NCBI GenBank assembly: GCA_003427395.1
Contig: BFEA01000157.1
Span: 1,480,697 to 1,508,361 of the forward strand
DNA from: Chara braunii
Taxonomy: Eukaryota > Streptophyta > Charophyceae > Charales > Characeae
Direction: 5' to 3'
Length of the DNA stretch: 27,665 nucleotides
In this document: positions 18,482 through 26,633 of the stretch, piece by piece
How positions within the stretch are numbered: the stretch's first letter is position 1
How the letters are laid out: the number at the start of each line of letters is the position of its first letter
The notes under the pieces: model-generated
Told to the model about the DNA's origin: nothing
What the model saw: only the letters and a program-made list of their open reading frames with translations
Database searches by the model: none
Program-made: the position numbers and the translations under genes

Positions 18482-18868
18482 TTATCGAAGGAGGCTGAGG
18501 ACTTTGTCCAAATGCGCCACGTGCTCCTCGACAGTCTTACTAAAAATTAGTATGTCATCGAGGTACACGATGACAAACTTATCCAAGTAGCCATGGAATA
18601 TCCGATTCATAGCGTGCTGAAAGGTGCCAGGAGCATTGCAAAGGCCGAAAGGCATCACCATAAACTCGTATAGACCGTACCTTGTCTGAAATGCGGTTTT
18701 GTGTTGATCCTCAGGCCGGATTGCAATCTGATGGTACCCGGACTTCAGATCTATCTTACCGAAGTACCGACACCCTTGCACTCTATCTAGCAAATCATCG
18801 ATGCGCGGTAGGGGCTCTCTGTTCTTCACACTGATGTGATTGAGGCCCCTATAGTCAATGCACATCCT
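18482..18868 (-). pseudogene. Gypsy reverse transcriptase core, N-terminally truncated
   Basis: Begins [10 protein letters not shown] and carries [11 protein letters not shown] (catalytic D), [20 protein letters not shown] and [10 protein letters not shown] (the YLDD catalytic pair). The fingers upstream of the CIDYRGLN motif are absent. It ends at TAA 18484, in frame with the next segment and one C-to-T step from CAA. Confidence 0.95.
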
Positions 18869-19325
18869 AATTGACTACTTCGGGAGGGAGCCATTTGATC
18901 ATTGGCCTCTCCGGTGGCCTTCCTCCTTGATAGTGAATCCACCAACCAAGTGTTTTGTTCCCCCAATTTACCCTCATATCCGAAAGTTTACAAAATTCAT
19001 CCATGATTTGTTGAATTGCCTTAAGATTTTCTTGTGAGGCATCAACCATCAAAGAGAGGTCATCAGCGAGAAGAGAACAAACCGGTACGGCTTCCTCGGG
19101 TATGGAAGCAACTTGAATGCGCCTTATGTCCTTGTGTTGGCGGAGGTTAGCCGCGAGAGCTTCCATAATGATTACAAAATGGAATGGGGCGATAGGATCC
19201 CCTTGCCTTACTGTTCAGTGCAGCGATATAGGGGGGGCCACATTACCATTGACCATGACCCTCGTAGTAGCGTTTTCATGTAGGATCTTGTATGCGTATT
19301 GTGAAAACTTGTCGTTGGGAACTTA
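18867..19325 (-). pseudogene. LINE reverse-transcriptase fragment fused to gypsy RT
   Basis: Reads like the main LINE RT from the ILHENATT and VRQGDPIAP motifs through LADDLSLMV (catalytic DD) to VNWGNKTLGWWIH, then stops at the gypsy junction. A TGA at 19217 lies in frame where the main LINE has an arginine just before VRQGD. It is a different LINE lineage from the element at 166-8537, since many residues differ. Both parts of the fusion have the same orientation. Confidence 0.85.
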
Positions 19326-20258
19326 CCGAAAATTTATAAGCGGGTGTCAACTGGTGGACGATGTATCTATTTTTGTGTCTTCCCGGATTAACCAGCCAGG
19401 TAGTTCAGAAAAGCACTTACCATCCTGGCCAGGTTCAACGAATGCTACGTCAAGAAGCTCGTGCTGAAGCGTACGGACGAAGGAATGAGCACTTGGCCAT
19501 TCCTCGGGTGTGCAGTCAGGAATGAGCACTTGGCCATTCCTCGGGTGTACAGTCTGGGTTTGCATGTACCCCCCGTTGGTGACATGCACTGCTGTGACAG
19601 CCAACGGACCGAGTCTCTTGAAGGGGGGTAGGATGGCGTTCAATGGATTACAAGACTATGGTTCATTTTTCTCCAAACAAACCAAGAAAGCAGTGATTAG
19701 TGGGTATTTGCACCGAATCTGGAACCACACCCTGGTGAAGGAACATGCGGGGCCAACACTCCTGGCCCTCAAGATGGAACTGCAAAGCAGGGGCTTTCCG
19801 AGCGAGTTCTTCGACTCGAGGTTGTCCGAGTTCTCTGAATCCAAGAATGGGGCGTGGGACGACTGAGTCGAGATCCTGTGTGACAGGGACCCCAGGGCCA
19901 ACAGAGCACCACAAGAGCGGAAGACCGGAAACCTGTTCACACGAACCAGACCAACGAAATTATCAATGAGAATGTATCGGGACAGCACAGGTGACCGGGT
20001 ACGGGAGTACCAAACGGGAGAAAGAAAACTGACCAGGGATAGGCTGGTGCGAATGGCCTTTTCGAATTAAGGACACGGGCCGGGTTTTGTCCATCGGGGA
20101 TACAGCCAAGTACAATGTTCACGAAGTTGCCTCATTACGCACGATATTAAGGTCAGATACGGGGTTTTCAGAAAAAACGGTGGAACTAGGCTTTGCGTAG
20201 GAACGTTGCGCGGTATTTCCGACCGACACAAGGACTTTCGAATCGAGAATTGAGCGGG
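19326..20258. other. Spacer with a 37-bp tandem repeat, no supported gene
   Basis: About 930 bases with weak open frames on both strands. The minus-strand frame 19643-19347 has a protein-like composition but no family I recognise, and a 37-bp duplication inside it is not a multiple of three. I do not call it as a gene. Confidence 0.4.
19481..19554. repeat. 37-bp tandem duplication
   Basis: AGGAATGAGCACTTGGCCAT and onward occurs at 19481 and again at 19518, with one internal difference (G/A). Confidence 0.92.
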
Positions 20259-20266
20259 GTCATGCG
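20259..20266. repeat. Target-site duplication, 3' side of SINE
   Basis: GTCATGCG on the plus strand, identical to 20717-20724. Confidence 0.75.
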
Positions 20267-20716
20267 CGTTTTTTATTGTCGTGGTCAACCAATTCAATTA
20301 CCTGTCGAATCTGGACAGGACGGCCTTTCAGGCCTTTTTTATTGTCATTATAGTATTACGGGGAACCCCGTAGCAGCCACATCCGTGCTTAAGCCTCCAA
20401 CGAGGGAACATGCGGGAGCTGCACCCACCAGCAGGTGCGACAGCTGCTACAGCAGGTGGGCGATACCGGCCAGGGGTCAGCTGGTAGCATCAGGACTGAG
20501 CTTCTTCGATGGGCCAGTCACTGTGCCTCCCTCCGGTCCCCTCCCCCTATGAACATCAGCGGTCTCTGCTCAATGCCACTCAGGGGAACAAACGGCATAT
20601 CTCTAGGTGGTGGGCGCCAAGCTTGCCCAGGAAGGTGCATGAGGTCAATGGGGATTAAACCCAAGACCTCCTGAATGCCACTTGCATGCCTTACCAACTG
20701 AGCTAGGCTGCTGGAT
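20267..20716 (-). mobile_element. Full-length tRNA-derived SINE
   Basis: The minus-strand head at 20716 carries a tRNA-like region with a pol III A box TAGCTCAGTTGG (20705-20694) and a B box-like GGTTTAATCCC (20661-20651). T-arm pairing TGGG-TTTAATC-CCCA is kept. A body of about 300 bases follows, then a 3' hairpin CCTGTC-CAGATTC-GACAGG and an AATAAAAAAC-like end. An 8-bp target-site duplication flanks the unit (20259-20266 and 20717-20724). It would be transcribed by RNA polymerase III and mobilised by a LINE in trans. The partner LINE is unknown; its 3' end does not match the LINE in this window. A second copy is at 14611-14804. Confidence 0.85.
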
Positions 20717-20724
20717 GTCATGCG
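20717..20724. repeat. Target-site duplication, 5' side of SINE
   Basis: GTCATGCG on the plus strand, identical to 20259-20266. Confidence 0.75.
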
Positions 20725-21386
20725 TGTTTGATACAACTGTTTTTAAATTTTAAATTTTTGCACGTTTGTGAATTAGGTGGAATAGTGAATGACGAACAAG
20801 TGGTTTTGTGCCATATCGATAGCAAGGAAGGGAGACAATCAGTATTTATAAAATAGGGCAGTGATAGTGTACCTCATGCCAGGATGCGCGAGTAGGACGT
20901 TACGCCATGCATCGCCGTGTGCTCCATGACTATTCTTCTTCTTCCCAGTCTGTTTTTCATTCTTATCATAAGTTTTTCGGAGGTATTTGGTCTTATTGTG
21001 CGATGACTATGGTGTGCAGTCGAGTCGAGTGAGTGTCGAATCGCTCGATACTTGATGAATTTACGTGAATGAACTTACCACGTACTAACAGCTGTCTGTG
21101 TGCTGGTGAGAACTTGGCGTGAGTCTGCGACTTAACGAAAGAGCCTCTGTTCGATTACTCCATCTTGCACAACTAGTCACGCGTACTGCGAGAACAACTG
21201 TTCAAGCACCAGTGTGTTTCCTAGCCATTCTTCCAAGGTGTGGCCATGCACGCACCACTTTCTTCAGGGGTCGGCTTAGCATGGAAAAATGGCTGGTAGT
21301 ACCAGCCAAAAGAAGGCCCTCGCCAGTTCGTTTTTTTTTTGGGCGCACAGGGTATCTCCAGGCTCAGCAAGGGAAGGGTCAAACGT
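20725..21386. other. Spacer, no gene seen
   Basis: About 660 bases of mixed DNA. No supported open frame, RNA gene or repeat; a T10 run lies at about 21331-21340. Confidence 0.45.
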
Positions 21387-21435
21387 TTTTTTTTTGTTTT
21401 TTAAAAAAAAAACAAAAAAAAAACAAAAAAAAAAA
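21387..21435. repeat. T-run/A-run tract next to hairpin element copy B
   Basis: A T-rich half followed by A10, C, A10, C, A11-type runs. The T and A halves can pair. It sits where the tail of copy B would be. Length is assembly-sensitive. Confidence 0.85.
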
Positions 21436-21548
21436 CGGCCCCCACCGGTGTTAGTGCTGCTGATAAGAGCAGACACCACTAACACCAGGAGGGAGGCTCC
21501 ATCTATTGGTGGGGAGCATCACCTGCTGGAAAAAGGGCCCAGCGTCCC
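21436..21548 (-). mobile_element. Short three-hairpin retroposon, copy B
   Basis: In element sense it starts GGGACGCTGGGCCC at 21548, with hairpin I (GCTGG/CCAGC) and hairpin II (GCTCC, 12-nt loop, GGAGC). Hairpin III has a perfect 10-bp stem GGTGTTAGTG / CACTAACACC, pairing 21447-21456 with 21477-21486. The hairpin III loop holds TGCTCTTATCA, identical to copy D. No target-site duplication was found. Confidence 0.8.
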
Positions 21549-21755
21549 ATGTACAGAAAATGAGAATGTCTGAGAACAATGAGAACGGTGACAGTGAGGT
21601 CTGCCAGCATTGATTGCCCTGCAACCCAGGGGATTGACTGAGCAGTCCTGAATAGTGTCTTCTTCACCCTCAAAAAAAGGGCGCCAGGTAAACCAGTTAA
21701 GGCCTGGAACTATTTAGCGTTGATTCTACTCACTCCTAATCATGCCAAGATGGCC
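21549..21755. other. Spacer between hairpin element copies, no gene seen
   Basis: About 200 bases without a supported feature. Confidence 0.4.
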
Positions 21756-21849
21756 TTTTTTTTTTTTTTTTTTTTTTTTTAGCATTCTCTGGGCAGCTCC
21801 ATCTATTGGTGGGGAGCGGCACCTGCTGGAAATCGGGTCCAGCGTCCCT
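21756..21849 (-). mobile_element. Short hairpin retroposon, copy C (short form)
   Basis: In element sense it starts AGGGACGCTGGACCC at 21849 and has hairpins I and II as in the other copies. It then passes almost at once into a poly-A tail (T25 on the plus strand, 21756-21780). Hairpin III is missing. This shows that the 5' two-hairpin part can carry a tail on its own. Confidence 0.75.
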
Positions 21850-22374
21850 CACATTTGGCAATTGGAATACATTTGAAAACTGTACAACCGATAGTCTCTG
21901 CACTAGCTCTGACCTTTGAGTTCTGTTGTAAAGGACCTCTTCCTCCTCCCATAAGGCGCCTGACAAACATATTGGTGGTGTAAGGTGGTTTCGGAACAAA
22001 ACAAAACAAAACAATCAAACAACAACCACCACAAAAGAGTGGCCCGGGGCCATGTCCCACATGCACCGTAGAGTGGAGGTAGCTCTCCTAGAGGGGAAGC
22101 GCTAACTAGTGGCATCCGGCAGTTATGGTCGATTGGCATCTTCAAGGGTGCCCTCTATCTAGGCTGTCTGGTGTTCTAGCCCGCGTGCTAGTGGTTCTGC
22201 TGATGTGACGTGTGCAAGGCGGAGGCGCGTCACAGTTGGAGGATAGCACGCCGGCGCACATACGAGAGTGTCGAAGGGCTTGGGTGGAAAAATAACACAG
22301 GAAGGTATTTGCTCGTCGATAGCATCTGGGTGATGTCTGCGATGGAGGATTTGCATTCCAAGGAGGATGCATAG
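21850..22374. other. Spacer, no gene seen
   Basis: Contains AAAACAAAACAAAACAA-like low complexity near 21995-22018. Short minus-strand frames are not supported. Confidence 0.4.
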
Positions 22375-22933
22375 CTTTCCATCTTGGAGTCATGTCGGCA
22401 TCATCTGCAGGAACAGGTGGATCTCCTTTCGTCGACTGCCACTCGCTGGCCGGGGGTCGATCAGGGTGCGACCTCGTTGGCTGGTTGGTTGGAGGCTGTG
22501 ATGGAGCGGATGCTGAAAGTCGTGTGGGAGCTCGAGGAGGGATCAGCCTCTCTGATGGAAGACGCTATCGACTGGCAGCAGGCAGATCTTCTGACGGGCC
22601 ACTGTTATTCCCTTTATGAGGAGGGCAGTGCCTTGTGTGATGAGCTTCGGGTGCGGCTTGTGGAGGCGTCAGATGGGCAGACGGCAGGGTGTGACCACTT
22701 GATTGATGAGACGGCTCGAGTGACCATGGACGTTGCTCATCAGGGAGATGGTGAAGGCCGGCAGCTTCACCTGCTCTCATTGGACACGCAGCCTTCTTCG
22801 TGTGGTCTGGCTGCGTCGTCAGCAATACCAACAAAAACGGTGATGACAACAAGAACAAGAACAAGACCAACAACAAAAACAACAACAACAACAACAACAA
22901 CATTAATGACAACTACGATGAAGACATCAACAA
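22375..22933 (+). CDS. Hypothetical coding region, interrupted by hairpin element copy D
   Basis: Open from just after a TAG at 22372. No ATG near the opening; the first in-frame ATG is 22501, so the upstream part may be a continuing exon. Residues read like protein: EAVMERMLKVVWELEEGS, EDAIDWQQADLLTGHCYSLY, ETARVTMDVAHQGDGEG. It then enters a Thr-rich stretch coded by an (ACA)n repeat (about 22845-22905). Copy D follows at 22934, inserted with a 16-bp duplication; without it the frame would run on into 23135-23190. I do not recognise a family. It may be a host exon or part of an unknown element. Confidence 0.4.
22838..22905 (+). repeat. (ACA)n-type low-complexity tract
   Basis: ACAACAAGAACAAG grading into ACAACAACAACA. 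Codes for the Thr-rich stretch of the surrounding open frame. Confidence 0.9.
22918..22933. repeat. Target-site duplication, 5' side of copy D
   Basis: ATGAAGACATCAACAA, matching 23119-23134 with one difference (G/A). Confidence 0.85.
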
Positions 22934-23118
22934 GGGACGCTGGACCCGGTTTCCAGCAGGTGCAGCTCCCCACCGATAGATGGAGTGACCAAGCTGGCCT
23001 AATAGGTTGGGCTGCTCTTATCACCCAACCTATTACATCCTGCAGAGTCTTAATTTTAAATTAAAACAAAAAATAAAAAACAAAAACAAAAACAAACAAA
23101 CAAACAAACAAACAAACA
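22934..23118 (+). mobile_element. Short three-hairpin retroposon, copy D (with target-site duplication)
   Basis: Begins GGGACGCTGGACCCGG immediately after the duplicated site. Hairpin I is GCTGGA, 7-nt loop, TCCAGC. Hairpin II is GCTCC, 12-nt loop, GGAGT. Hairpin III is a perfect 12-bp stem TAATAGGTTGGG (23000-23011) / CCCAACCTATTA (23024-23035) with a 12-nt loop CTGCTCTTATCA. It ends in an A-rich AAACAAACAAAC tail just before the second copy of the site. Total 185 bases. The duplication fixes both ends, which makes this the reference copy for the family. Confidence 0.88.
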
Positions 23119-23134
23119 ATGAAAACATCAACAA
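23119..23134. repeat. Target-site duplication, 3' side of copy D
   Basis: ATGAAAACATCAACAA, matching 22918-22933 with one difference. Confidence 0.85.
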
Positions 23135-23190
23135 TGGAGGCGTCATCGACTATGCTACGCGTGCCGGCCGTGGCAGCAGCCGCTGGGAAG
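23135..23190 (+). CDS. Continuation of the interrupted hypothetical coding region
   Basis: In the same frame as 22375-22933 once copy D and one site copy are ignored. It ends at a strong splice donor, AAG then GTAAGT at 23190/23191. If the donor is used, a pyrimidine-rich acceptor ending CACGCAG at 24099 would join it in phase to a short last exon (24100-24114). If not, the frame stays open to 23556 without any recognisable domain. The exon reading is inference. Confidence 0.35.
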
Positions 23191-24099
23191 GTAAGTGCTG
23201 GGGGTGAGTGGCTACGGCCCTCTTTGGTGGATGAGGTCGGGGCATTTCCTCTTGGAATTACATGGCCAAAAGTGCTGTGGCTGGCTGACGTCAAAAATTC
23301 CCCCCTGGATGAAATTGGCAACGATTACTGGTCTTGTCCTGTCGCCCCTTCTCTATTGATTGGTGATAGAACCTGGACTTTTCTCAGCGAAGGGGATGGG
23401 GAGGTGAGAATGGGTTGCTTCGTGATGAGCATATGTCGATGGGTATGGGGCTGGTGGGAGGAGATGGTGATGGGAGCGACAAGAATTGGGAGGCTATCAT
23501 TAGTCAAGGGCGAGTTTCTGTGGAGGCGGCGACGGTGTACTTGGGATGTGTTTTGATCATTCCTCCCTTCGATCACTTCCCCTCATTTCCGGGGCCTGCC
23601 TCGCCCCTGGTGAGGACTCCATCTTGTTGGTGGGAGGAATATGCTTTAACAAGGGGAAACACTCTCCCTCTGATACACGTTGCCCTTGGTAGTGTGTGGC
23701 GAGGTGCTGACCTGGAATTTTCTCCTGCGGGCTACTGAAAAACGATCCAAAACAAAAAAAAACAGAGATAAGAGCAATTGCAATTGAGAGAATTGGGTTC
23801 ATGTTGCTATCGGCTGGGGTCATGTACCTCTTCGTCGTTAGGTTAGCGCACCTTCGACGCCGGGTCCCACTTAATCACCTCGTTAAGTAGGTTTCCCGTA
23901 TAACGAAGTTTCACCCTAAAAAAAAAAAAAAGAAAAAGAAAAAAGGTTAGCGCGCTATGTGGGGGAGCTATTCTATGGGGCCCTGGAAACCCTGTTTACA
24001 TGAGCACAGGAGGATAGCGCTTTTGGGGAATGTCGAGTGGAAATTTCACTTTGTCTTTCTATTAATGGTTGCTCTCTTTCCTCTCTCTTGCTCACGCAG
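23191..24099 (+). other. Candidate intron (909 bases)
   Basis: GTAAGT at the left edge and a pyrimidine tract CTCTCTTTCCTCTCTCTTGC leading to ACGCAG at the right edge. Inside are open frames 23119-23556 (plus) and 23415-23738 (plus); the latter has protein-like residues but no family match. An A-rich tract lies at 23920-23946, and a GGTTAGCGC motif occurs at 23840 and 23946. Intron status is a guess. Confidence 0.3.
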
Positions 24100-24114
24100 A
24101 CTGCCTGTGCATGA
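24100..24114 (+). CDS. Candidate last exon, very short
   Basis: Follows the candidate acceptor. In phase it adds four codons and then a TGA at 24112. An AATAAA polyadenylation-type signal lies 25 bases further on (24140-24145), which is where a 3' end signal would be expected. Speculative. Confidence 0.25.
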   Translation, partial: TACA

Positions 24115-24479
24115 GTGGGTTTGACTGGCTTTTCATGGTAATAAAAAGGGGTGATGTGAGAGAGGGTTCTGCTTTCATGCTTCTTTTCATTAGGGTATAT
24201 ACAGGAGAGAGGGGGTATATAAGATTGTTCGTTTGTGAGGACCTATTGAAGACAGGGGTTGCAATACCGAATTTGTCTCATGGAAAACCACAATTGCGGT
24301 TAATCCTCCCTTTAGAGGGAGCAATCAATGCCTCCCACTTCTGCAGAAAGGATGAATAGGGAATCTGTCTCGCCTATGAGCGGGCTCTGGCTCTTCCAGC
24401 CATAACAGGGAGAGGCGTGAGTCTGTTTTTGTATTGATTGGATAATAGGAGGCTTGGGCACTGGGCCCTCCCTTTTCAA
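24115..24479. other. No further gene seen
   Basis: GGGTATATA occurs twice (about 24194 and 24213). No supported open frame. Confidence 0.4.
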
Positions 24480-24550
24480 AAAAAAAAAAAAAAAAAAAGT
24501 TAAAAAAGTTAAAAAAGTTATAAAAAAAACACAAAAACAACAGCCTGTTT
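24480..24550. repeat. A-run and (GTTAAAAAA)n tract
   Basis: A20 followed by three GTTAAAAAA-like units. It lies on the 3' side of hairpin element copy E, but on the strand opposite to that expected for a poly-A tail. Confidence 0.85.
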
Positions 24551-24655
24551 GTCCTACTAGAGGGTGATACAAGCCGCACCCCCTAATAAAACCTTTGGAG
24601 CACTCCATCTATTGGTGGGGGAGCTGCTCCTGCTGGAAACCGGGTCCAGCGTCCC
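24551..24655 (-). mobile_element. Short three-hairpin retroposon, copy E
   Basis: In element sense it starts GGGACGCTGGACCCGG at 24655. Hairpin I is as in D; hairpin II is GCTCC, 13-nt loop, GGAGT. Hairpin III has arms 24577-24588 and 24555-24566, in sense TATTAGGGGGTG / CACCCTCTAGTA. This gives ten Watson-Crick pairs and two G-U pairs. The loop GGCTTGTATCA is close to the other copies. No target-site duplication was found. Confidence 0.75.
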
Positions 24656-25650
24656 TCAAGTACACCTAATGAATCCGGAGTCAGGAGTTACAGGTGGTTT
24701 AAGGTGGTACTTAGTCTAGCAGAAAGCAACCACATACATCCATACAGACTATGATATCACACTAGCTCACATAACTACCAGCATATTCAACAACCAACAG
24801 TAGCCATATATGAACCGCGCCGTGCTTAACTGGGGCTGAATGGGGGAGCTCATTCAGCGTCAGTGCCCGCGTCCACTGTCTGGTCAGGTTGCTCCAGTAG
24901 AGAGTGATGTTCCTCGCATGAGGTAAGATAGAAAAGGAGTGGGGGTGCGCCAGGAGATATATCGAGAGGGGTGGTGGGATGGGAGTCTCGTGAGTATTCA
25001 ACAAAAAAAAAAAGAAAAAGAAGAAGCCGGTAGCAGTCAGACCAGCTGGATTTGTTTTGAGGCCTTCCAAACTGGTGCCGAGCCCCTAAGAACTCCATGT
25101 GTTCACTGATGTGTTGGATTAAAGCAGTTGGGGAATCAACCGGTGGTTTAACATGCCCCCTATGCTCTGGATGTACAAGCCTGCCTGCACTCAGTTATGA
25201 TGAGAAGAGTGTCAGATGTCCACAGAAGGGTGTAATGTACTGGTGGCAGTGGGATCACAATTGTTGTTCAGAGCAGCAGGCCTCTTCACCTCGTACATGG
25301 TTGCCAGACAGTCATCGCTGCCCATTTTGTTTGCTTTCCATACCAGCAAAGGCCCACCCTAGGGAGGGGCTGGGGGTAAGGGTTAGCCAAGTCCTGATGC
25401 CCTGCATCTCATCTCACTCAACAACAAGACAACTTGATTCCACGGCGTATGCCCATAAACTCTCTGTTAAACCAGCAGTACTTGGCCCATACATCGGCCA
25501 AGGGCTCTTGACGTAAACGGGCCGTGTTAACCGGGCTTCGGGCTACAGACCACAATGTCTGGCAGTGCCAACCAAAAGAAAAAAGAAAAAGTCGCACGGG
25601 CGTTTCGGCAAAGCTTGGTGTGCAGGGTGTTTGGAGCCCTGGGAGAACAT
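24656..25650. other. Spacer, no gene seen
   Basis: About 1 kb. The longest plus-strand frame (25097-25516) is cysteine- and tryptophan-rich but matches no family and has no supporting signals. An A-rich tract lies at about 25002-25025. Confidence 0.45.
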
Positions 25651-25768
25651 GGCCCAGAAATACTGGTGGTTTAATCTAAGCATTTTTTAAGGTGCAATCT
25701 GGAAAAAAATGCTTAGATTAAACCACGGAACCGCCGAAAGGTTGTATATAAACCAGTATTTCTGGGCC
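25651..25768. repeat. Foldback element with two-part arms
   Basis: Inner arms 25666-25688 and 25704-25726 are perfectly complementary over 23 bp with a 15-base loop. Outer arms GGCCCAGAAATACTGGT (25651-25667) and ACCAGTATTTCTGGGCC (25752-25768) are perfectly complementary over 17 bp. Between inner and outer right arms are 25 extra bases. A further AAACCAGTATTTC at 25785-25797 and two CGAAAGGTTGT units (25735 and 25805) show local duplication. Likely a small nonautonomous inverted-repeat element. Confidence 0.85.
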
Positions 25769-25817
25769 TGGACACAATCTGTATAAACCAGTATTTCAAA
25801 CCCACGAAAGGTTGTGT

Positions 25818-25838
25818 AAAAAAAAAAAAAAAAAAAAA
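25818..25838 (+). repeat. Poly-A run
   Basis: About 20 A directly behind the duplicated part of the foldback region. Confidence 0.9.
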
Positions 25839-26633
25839 GGTTGTCTTCTCTGCAGCTCAGCTGTGATCAATACGATGGTTTTAAGTGCAAATAAATCGGA
25901 CCATCAAGGTTGTTTTGTTGCTTTCTGGGACATTTGGGTTCACTCCATCTCAACTTCCCACAAAGAGGCAATTTTTGGGTGTAAATCCATGTGGGTTGCA
26001 TTCGTGGTGGCTAATCTGGGCTTAGTCAACCTCAATACGAGAGCTCCCCGTATGTCACCTCAATTCATTTAATTTGTAATCCCCCTAAAATAATACATGG
26101 ATGAATCTATTGATTGGTTGGTAAAAAATGTGTTCATTAACAAAGACTTGTTCTGTGCCTACCCAGTCTCTGCTTTGACTGCCAAGTGGACAAACACTCT
26201 CACTTACCTTGCATTTGAGCTGGCCATTTTTTTTTGCTTTTGGGGGGGGGGAGAGCCAATTGCAAGCGCCTTTACTGCTTTCTCGCCACTTGCATTGTTG
26301 TCAATGTGCCCGCCCCTTTGCGACCCCAACTTTCCTCACAGAACAAACATATTTCCTCTTAAAGGGGTGTGTAGGGTGTTCACACAAGACACTTTCTTTT
26401 CTCCACATCCTCCTTGTTTTGGTGTTGTGTGTGTGTGGGGGGGGGGGGGGGGGGGGGGGGGAGGGGGGGGGGCTGGAGTGACTTCCCGAAATTCTGGAGA
26501 AACGCCTATGTACCCGGCAATGGACAAATATGGCACAGTACGGCAGTCTAGGGGTGGGATGTTGCTCCTGCTTTTTCTTTTTCCCCTTTGGTTCTTCTGT
26601 GGCTTTCCTTCACTGTTGATTTCCGTTCTTTGG
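25839..26633. other. Spacer with poly-G tract, no gene seen
   Basis: Contains TGTGTGTGTG followed by a G-run at about 26437-26472. Open frames crossing it translate the G-run as polyglycine or polyproline and are not supported. Confidence 0.45.

Larger units (their letters stand above)
16437..18868 (-). pseudogene. Ty3/gypsy chromovirus pol remnant: RT - RNase H - integrase - chromodomain
   Basis: Pol domains lie on the minus strand in Ty3/gypsy order (RT, RNase H, integrase, chromodomain). gag, protease and the RT N-terminus are missing because the element is cut at about 18868 and joined to a LINE fragment. Damage includes stops at 18484, 17900, 17320, 17020 and 16990, one deletion in RNase H, one in the integrase zinc finger, and a frameshift in the chromodomain. 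In family terms the enzyme set copies element RNA and integrates the DNA, with the chromodomain guiding integration. This copy is dead. Confidence 0.9.

Noticed and set aside
19347-19643. 98-codon minus-strand frame with protein-like residues
   Set aside because: Contains a 37-bp duplication that would shift frame; no recognisable family or neighbouring exon signals.
25097-25516. 139-codon Cys/Trp-rich plus-strand frame
   Set aside because: No matching domain; cysteine spacing fits no zinc finger I know; no supporting signals.
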